Shown here piece by piece: positions 58,862 to 64,000 of a stretch of 64,000 bases of DNA. The notes below the pieces were generated by a model. That model did no database searches. It saw only the letters and a program-made list of their open reading frames with translations, and was not told the origin of the DNA. This DNA comes from Lepus europaeus (Eukaryota > Chordata > Mammalia > Lagomorpha > Leporidae), in assembly GCF_033115175.1 (NCBI RefSeq), contig NC_084827.1, forward strand, positions 62,805,201-62,869,200, given 5' to 3'. The first letter of the stretch is position 1; the number at the start of each line of letters is the position of its first letter. The position numbers and the translations under genes are program-made.

Positions 58862-61800
58862 TTGCTCCTTTTTTTTTTTTTTCTGTTTCAGGAATCCCGT
58901 TCCGTGCACCAGTTGCAGTATACTTCCTGGCCAGATCGCGGGGTCCCCAGCAGTTCTGACAATGTGCTCACCATGGTGGAAGAAGCCCGGCGCCTCCATG
59001 GACCAGGCCCTGGACCCCTCTGCATCCACTGCAGGTTCGGGGATTGGACTTTATGGGGGTCTGGTGAGGAGTTGGGGGAGGGGAGGGAGGTGGGAGGGGA
59101 TGCAAGGTTTAGGGCCAGTCTTGCCTTTCTGCGTGCGGGTTTTGAGACACCAGACATTTGTTTGCTGCATGGGTTGGAGTTAGCATTTGTTGAGCACAGG
59201 CTATCTGCAGCACACAGTTAATGCCCCAAATAGGCAAGCAATTAAGAGGTCTTATGGAAGTCCTTAAATTAGGGACTTCAGTCCCAGCCCCAAATGCACT
59301 ATTTTTTTTTTAACAGGTAGAGTTATAGAAAGTGAGAGAGAGACAAAGAGAAAGGTCTTCCTTCTGTTGGGTCACCCCCCAAACGGCCACTATGGCCGGT
59401 GCTGCGCCAATCCGAAGCCAGGAGCCAGGAGCTTCTTCCTGGTCTCCCATGCGGGTGCAGGAGCCCAAGCACTTGGGCCATCCTCCACTGCCCTCCCGGG
59501 CCACAGCAGAGAGCTGCACTGGAAGAGGAGCAACCGGGACTAGATCCCGGCGCCCACATGGGATGCCAGCACCGCAGGTAGAGGATTAACCAAGTGAGCC
59601 ATGGCGCCGGCCGCAAATGCACTATTTTTTAAAAAAAAAAGATTTACAGAATTACAGAGAGAGAGAGACAGAGAGAAAGATATTTCATCTGCTGGTTCAC
59701 TCTCCAGATAGCTGCTATGGCTAGGGGCTGGGCCAGGCTGAAGCCAGGAGTCAGGAGCTTCTTCCGGGTCTCCCACATGGATGCAGGGCCCCAAGGACTC
59801 GAGTCATCCTCCCCTGCTTTCCCAGGCGCCTTAGCAGGGAGCTGGATCAGAAGTGAAGCAGCTGGGACTCCAACCACGCTTATATGAGATGTCAGCCTTA
59901 CAGGAGGTGGCTTAACCTGCCATGCCAAGACACTGCCCTCCCAAATGCATCACTGAAAAGTGATTGCGGGCAGACCCCCTGACCAACCGCACCCTGATTC
60001 TCCCTCGCCAGTGCGGGCTGCGGGAGAACCGGTGTCCTGTGCACGGTGGATTACGTGAGGCAGTTGCTGCTGACCAAGGTACCCCGCGAGCCTCGGGGCA
60101 CCCGGTGGATGCCCCGCACCTGCGCGGGGTCTGCTCACACGTCTCTCTGGCCCAGATGATCCCACCGAACTTCAGCCTTTCGAACGTGGTGCTGGAGCTG
60201 CGGAAGCAGCGGCCCTCCGCGGTGCAGACAGAGGTGCGCCCCGGGGACCCAGGCGGGGTTAGCAGCCGAGCCCTTCCCCGCTTCCCTTCCTGACAGGCCG
60301 TCATCCCAACAGGAGCAGTATAGGTTCCTGTACCACACGGTGGCGCAGATGTTCCGCTCCGCGCTGCAGAGGGCCAGCCCCCGCCACCGGGACCTCAAGG
60401 AGGTACTGCCGCCCCCTCCCATTCCCGTCCGCCCTCGAGGCCCTCCTCCTCTGCCTCCAAGCCAGCGGGGAGCCCCCCGCCCGGAGCTCAGCACCCTCCC
60501 CTCTTGTCTTCCCTAGAACTGCGCCCCCCTCTACGCCGAGGTCGACTCCCTCCGGAAGTCCCCAGCCCTTTTGGCTACAGCACCCCGGCCGGCAGGCGAG
60601 ATCCTCAGGTACCGGCCGCACCCCTGCCTCTCCCTCCTCGCTCAGGCGCTGCCGCCCCTTCTAGCTCTTGCCGGGCCAGCCCTCCCTAGGCTGTTCCCCT
60701 CACAGTCTGAGCTCTGCAAACTGCCCCCAGGGTGGCTCTCGAATGCTGGCGCCCCCACGGCCTCCCTGCCGCTAGGGCTGGCCCACGTTCCGAGGCTAGC
60801 CCTTCCCTCGCTTTTCCGGTCAGTCACGACTTCCGCTACTTGCCAGGCCTCAAGTTGGGTGGTGCAAGTATGGGGCTGACCCTCCTTCAACGCAGACTTC
60901 ACCCTCCCTCCGCCCCCACCGGCCCTGGGGCGAGCCCTCCATCTTGGGGCTAGCCTCTAACCCCCCTTAGACGCCACTTCCTCAATCTTTTGTTTCATAT
61001 ACACGTTCACAGACAGGACCACACTGCCTTCCAGGGCCCTGCCCCGTCCACCTGCCACGCCGGCCCCGCCCGCTCTGTCACCCACTTAACTGGCGGGGCG
61101 CTGAGAACGTGCTAAGGAGACCCCACCCTCTGCCCTCTGAACCTTGCTGCCGTCGCCCTCCTTCCCTGCGCGCTGTCTGGGCGAGCAGGAAACCTGCGGT
61201 TTGCTCGGCGCAAGCTCCCCGCCCCCGCGGGCCGCGGGAGCAGCCGTTTCACTTCCTCTGCGCGCTCCCCACCCGCAGAAGCATCTCGGTGCCCGGGGCG
61301 CCGACCCTTGCCATGGCCCACACGTACGCGGTGGTGCAGAAGCGCGGGGCCCTGGCGGGCGCGGGCCAAGGGGCGCGTACCGGAGACCCCGAGGGGGAGA
61401 AGCTCTACAGTCAGGTGACACCGCGCGCCCTGCGGTCGGGGGCGCACTCTGAGGACGCGCGGGGGCCAATGCCTGCGCAAGGTGAGTCGAGGCCCGTGCG
61501 GGGCACTGGGCGCTGGGCGCGAGGCTGGGGCGGGTCGCCACCCACCTGCTCCTTCTTGGGTCTCCCAACTTTCTGGGCTCCTGCCCATTCCCCCCCACTT
61601 CCCGAGGCTGAACCTGGGGTTCCCTTAGCCATGTCCCCTGAGCGCCTCCCACACGTCCCGAGGCCAGCCCAAGCTCGGTTCCCAGCAGTGTCAGCTTGTT
61701 TGGTTTGTGCGCCTAGGGCGGGCGGATGTTCCAGACTCGGTCACTCCCCCTGCCGCCGGGCGCCGCCCCCAGTCTGCCTCCCTGGGCCTCTGAGGCCCGG

Positions 61801-62191
61801 TCCCTGCCTGAGCTGACCTGTGAGTGGGGGTCTCCTGCCCGCAGCTCCTGCTGACCAAAGCCCTGGGGGACCTGATGCTTATGAGGATGTTGCCAATGGG
61901 GCGCAGACCAGTAGGCTAGGTAAGTCAGAGCCTGCGACACTGACTGCAGGACAGGAGTTTGGGGTTCAGGGCTGGGTGGGGGGGGGGGGGGCCCAGGCCC
62001 TTAGAGGCCTGTGGATGTGGCTGCAATGAACTGGGAGCCCCTCGAGGCTTAGGGTGCAGCGGCCTGCAAGCTGTCCACCTCCTCACACCGCAGCTCCTCT
62101 GAGCCCTATCCTTCCTCCCCCAGGCTTCAACCAGCGCATTGGAAAGCCAAAAGGGCCGCGGGACCCACCTGCCCAGTGGACCCAGGTGTGA
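48316..62191 (+). CDS. PTPN18: PTPN18, PEST-type protein tyrosine phosphatase, 15 coding exons
   Basis: Coding exons are 48316-48408, 49714-49822, 50003-50079, 50152-50247, 50328-50366, 57768-57836, 58253-58315, 58892-59034, 60012-60078, 60156-60233, 60313-60402, 60517-60608, 61279-61481, 61845-61919 and 62124-62191. The sum is 1362 nt, giving 453 aa (human about 460). The PTP domain spans about residues 26-291. It shows the phosphotyrosine loop KNRY (59-62), the WPD loop with Asp197, the signature [10 protein letters not shown] with Cys229 split between exons 8 and 9, and the Q-loop Gln276. The C-terminal tail holds [13 protein letters not shown] and DAYEDV tyrosine motifs, of the type that bind the CSK SH2 domain in mouse. 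It ends in a conserved proline/basic block beginning [16 protein letters not shown], the segment that binds PSTPIP1 in this family. All catalytic residues are present and the frame is intact. PTPN18 is known to dephosphorylate HER2. The 3' UTR end was not resolved. Confidence 0.96.
48409..49713 (+). other. PTPN18 intron 1, free of SINEs
   Basis: CpG-rich at first with a CT-rich patch at 48484-48545, then AT-rich unique sequence including TTACGCAATC (C/EBP-like) near 49097. Confidence 0.6.
50873..50921. repeat. (TTC)n microsatellite
   Basis: About sixteen TTC units in PTPN18 intron 5. Confidence 0.96.
50922..51244 (-). mobile_element. Old C-repeat SINE in PTPN18 intron 5
   Basis: Reverse copy behind a (TTC)n run. 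Confidence 0.88.
51430..51777 (+). mobile_element. Old C-repeat SINE in PTPN18 intron 5
   Basis: Full copy with ATAAAGAAAT at 51420-51429 and 51778-51787. Confidence 0.9.
51785..52300 (-). mobile_element. Old L1 3' end, first piece
   Basis: Reverse complement of an L1 3' end, with GATATTTCATGTAAATGGAG and CTTTCAGTTAGCATGTTTC as landmarks. Confidence 0.75.
52310..52841 (-). mobile_element. Old L1 3' end, second piece
   Basis: A second stretch with the same landmarks (GCATATAAATGGAATTG, TGTTGGCTATTGTGAATAG), so two L1 3' ends lie in a row. The next piece probably belongs to this one. Confidence 0.75.
52843..52925. repeat. (CCTT)n microsatellite
   Basis: About twenty CCTT units with one interruption, separating two L1 pieces. 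Confidence 0.96.
52930..53721 (-). mobile_element. L1, continuation into the 3' half
   Basis: TTCTACATTCCCACTAGG and TTCATCTGATTATTG style sequence continues the antisense L1. Confidence 0.7.
53722..54027 (-). mobile_element. Old C-repeat SINE in PTPN18 intron 5
   Basis: Reverse copy interrupting the L1, with GAGGCA repeats in its tail. Confidence 0.85.
54028..54339 (-). mobile_element. L1 continuation
   Basis: Reads ACTTTCGATTCTGGCACC and GGACTTGGCACTCTTG on plus, as expected for reverse L1 ORF2. Confidence 0.7.
54340..54689 (-). mobile_element. Young C-repeat SINE in PTPN18 intron 5
   Basis: Reverse copy starting with a T-run and inserted into an L1. Near-identical AGTCCTC.TG.ATT target duplications lie on both sides. 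Confidence 0.9.
54690..55269. other. Unassigned old repeat-like sequence in PTPN18 intron 5
   Basis: Bounded by L1 pieces and probably an inserted old element. I could not name the family. Confidence 0.35.
55270..56040 (-). mobile_element. L1 ORF2 (reverse transcriptase region)
   Basis: Plus strand shows TTATTAAATTTATTCCTAG and GATCATGTCATCTGTAAATC, landmarks of the reverse complement of L1 ORF2. There is no long open frame on the minus strand, so the copy is dead. Confidence 0.75.
56436..56790 (+). mobile_element. Old C-repeat SINE in PTPN18 intron 5
   Basis: Full copy ending GACTTTGAATAAATAAAATA. Confidence 0.87.
56795..57097 (+). mobile_element. Old C-repeat SINE in PTPN18 intron 5
   Basis: Second copy in the same direction, ending AAATAAATAAACAAATC. 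Confidence 0.85.
57110..57220 (+). mobile_element. Palindromic small repeat (MITE-like), second copy
   Basis: Shares TTAATTTAGTGCAACAAAAA and CTTTCCATGAAGGCTC-type ends with 11960-12075. It lies in PTPN18 intron 5. Confidence 0.4.
58420..58729 (-). mobile_element. Old C-repeat SINE in PTPN18 intron 7
   Basis: Reverse, rather diverged copy ending GACCAGTGCC. Confidence 0.83.
58816..58859. repeat. (CT)22 microsatellite before PTPN18 exon 8
   Basis: A pure CT run that, with T-rich sequence to 58890, makes a 75-nt pyrimidine tract at the exon 8 acceptor. Confidence 0.97.
59165..59255 (+). mobile_element. MIR remnant in PTPN18 intron 8
   Basis: GTTAGCATTTGTTGAGCACA and CACACAGTTAATGCCC. Confidence 0.55.
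59308..59613 (-). mobile_element. Young C-repeat SINE in PTPN18 intron 8
   Basis: Reverse copy with target duplication CAAATGCACTATTTTTT at 59291-59307 and 59614-59630. An older SINE follows. Confidence 0.9.
59631..59941 (-). mobile_element. Old C-repeat SINE in PTPN18 intron 8
   Basis: Reverse copy ending about 70 bp before the exon 9 acceptor. Confidence 0.87.
60609..61278 (+). other. PTPN18 intron 12, unique
   Basis: GC-rich 670-bp intron without SINE. It contains no additional open exon compatible with its neighbours. Confidence 0.6.
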
Positions 62192-62404
62192 GCGCGCCGG
62201 CACCGGCCTGTTGCTCCATGGGCACCTTGGATTCTACTGGTGCCTCTGATGTGGCACGTGTGGTGAATGAGGACGCTGGGCCTGGATCACAATAAGAACT
62301 TCTCAGGATGGGAAATGTGGGGGCTTAGCCCCCATGATGATAGCATTCAAAGCTTGAGGCCAAGGGTAGGTGGGGCTGCTCTCAGCCGATTCAAGAAAAT
62401 GTGA

Positions 62405-62712
62405 TAGGGCTCCCTCGTTGGACATCGGCATCCCATTTGGGCACAGGTTTGGGTCCCCACCACTCCACTCCCGATCCAGCTCCCTGCTGATGACCTGGAT
62501 ATAGGAACGGAAGATGGCCCAGGTGCTTGGGCTCCTGCCACTCCCGTGGGTGACCCAGATGAAGCTCTTGGCTCTTGGCTTCCATCTGGCTCAGCCCTGG
62601 CCATTGCAGCCATTTGGGGAGTGACCCAGTGGATGGAAGATCTCTGTCTCTCCCCCTACTCCTCTGTAACTCTGCCTTTCAAATAAATAAAAATAAAATG
62701 TTTTTAAAAAGA
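62405..62712 (+). mobile_element. Old C-repeat SINE downstream of the PTPN18 stop
   Basis: Copy starting near GGGCTCCCTCGTTGGACATC and ending AAATAAATAAAAATAAAATG. It lies in or just past the 3' UTR, and its tail supplies the first AATAAA-like hexamers. Confidence 0.85.
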
Positions 62713-62879
62713 AAGAACGTGGGCACGGTTCCTGGGTTGTGAAGGGAAGGATGGACAGATGGACCTCCCAAGACTGCGCCTGCCTCACATAATGGACTGT
62801 TCCATTCTCAGTATCTGAGCCTCCCAAGCACCCAAGGGACCCCATAGAGAAAGGGATGGACCCTCAGGGACCTCTAGCC

Positions 62880-63830
62880 ACTTACATCCCAGTCAGGGGA
62901 GCCATGGCCAGGCAGATTGGCCCCAGATAAACAGACCCACAGAGAAGCAGCCACACAGAAACTCACACAGACCATCAGAGGGCCAGTCCATGGCTGGTCA
63001 GATGGCTGCTCAGCCAGAGAGACAAACTAGCAAGCAGCGACACACACCAGTCCCACACAGACCAGCCAGAGAGACACCTGGACAGACAGAGCCCCTGGAA
63101 GACAGACCCTACTACTGGATGGGGCCCCTTCCTGGGCAGACTCTCAAACGTAAACATCCCCAGCTGGTCACACAGACATCGCAGCTGCACAGACCCTAAC
63201 CTGCCACCTGAGGCCTGCAAGACCTTCCTCGAAACCAGGCTGCCACTCCCAGATGGACAGATGCCAGCCACGCCGACAGAACCCTGACTGCACAACCAGC
63301 CAGCCTTCCAGACTCCCAACCAGCGAGACAGGTGCATCCCCCGGGGGGCGGATACACCCCTGCAACTACACAGAACCCACAATTGGGCAGATACGTTGAT
63401 GCTGATGCTGCTGGGCAGACAGACGGACGGACCCTCCCATAAGCATCTCGAGTTGGGCAGATCTTACGCTCTGCTAGCTGAACAGATGAAACAGATCAGC
63501 AGATCCTTCAGACAGACAAACAGACACCTACAGGCAGATAGACAAGTCCCCAGCCCTTCAGGGAGGTAGGCACCCTTTTGGATAGGTGGACCCTTATTGG
63601 ACAGGTGGCTCCCAGCTAGCCAGTGGCATAACCACCCTCAACCAGAGTCAGGGGGACCACTGTCTAGCTGAGTGGCCAGTTAGGTACCAAGCCAGGTGGA
63701 CAGACAGACTCCCGGCCGTGCAAACCCCAGCCAGACAGAAGGATCCCCAATCAGACCAATCCCTAGCTGCTTACACAGAATTGCCTCTGCAGTCCAGGAG
63801 GTGAGACGCTAAAGCAGAAATACTCCCAAA
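62880..63830. repeat. Degenerate CAGA/CCAG array downstream of PTPN18
   Basis: CAGACAGACTCCC, CCAGCCAGACAGAAGG and GGACAGACAGAG variants recur about every 20-40 bases. It may be transcribed as 3' UTR. Confidence 0.6.
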
Positions 63831-64000
63831 CACTCCCAAACCCATGCCAGCTCCCTCTGTCTCCTGAGAGCAGGACCCACAGCTGTGGTTGATGGCTACC
63901 ATCTAGGGCTTAAGGCTGGGGCTGAACTGTTCGCAGTCCTTGGCTGTCCCATCTGATAGAGAGAGCCTTGGTGCACACTGGAAGAGAGTGTTCGGATCTA

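Overview
The window is mammalian nuclear DNA, almost certainly from a rabbit (Oryctolagus or a close lagomorph). About fifty copies of the lagomorph-specific C-repeat SINE are scattered through it in two age classes: an older family ending in AAATAAATAAA, and a younger one ending in CTGCCTGTC plus an A tail, with near-perfect target-site duplications. The order tRNA-Glu, CCDC115, IMP4, PTPN18 matches, from memory, the order on human chromosome 2q21.1.

Layout. Positions 1 to about 31,550 hold no protein gene I can support. They contain SINEs, remnants of MIR and L2, microsatellites and several unique AT-rich or homeobox-motif-rich blocks that look like conserved non-coding elements, plus a few CTCF-like motifs. 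A tRNA-Glu(TTC) gene lies on the minus strand at 31,580-31,651, next to an unexplained CpG-rich block. CCDC115 (minus, five exons, 180 aa, 32,999-35,434) and IMP4 (plus, nine exons, 291 aa, 36,224-40,072) stand head to head over a 789-bp intergenic promoter with five CCAAT boxes and a perfect GTCACGTGAC palindrome. From about 40,550 to 46,510 there is an old L1 interrupted by SINEs and an LTR fossil, then further L1 and SINE material. PTPN18 (plus, fifteen coding exons, 453 aa, 48,316-62,191) fills the rest. Its 7.4-kb intron 5 carries a long, broken, antisense L1. Degenerate CAGA-rich arrays flank the gene on both sides.

Functions. CCDC115 is a V-ATPase assembly factor, IMP4 a nucleolar U3 snoRNP (SSU processome) protein, and PTPN18 a cytoplasmic PEST-type tyrosine phosphatase. 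All three reading frames are complete after splicing and all introns are GT-AG. The genes do not form one pathway, but CCDC115 and IMP4 probably share a promoter.

I see no bacterial-type system, CRISPR array or novel gene cluster. The most useful oddities are a fresh-looking 255-259-bp tandem duplication (23,828-24,342), a dimeric SINE insertion (10,380-10,847), the CLEAR-type E-box in the CCDC115/IMP4 promoter, the unusual splice sites around the PTPN18 catalytic exon, and the IMP4 first coding exon, which is only the ATG.
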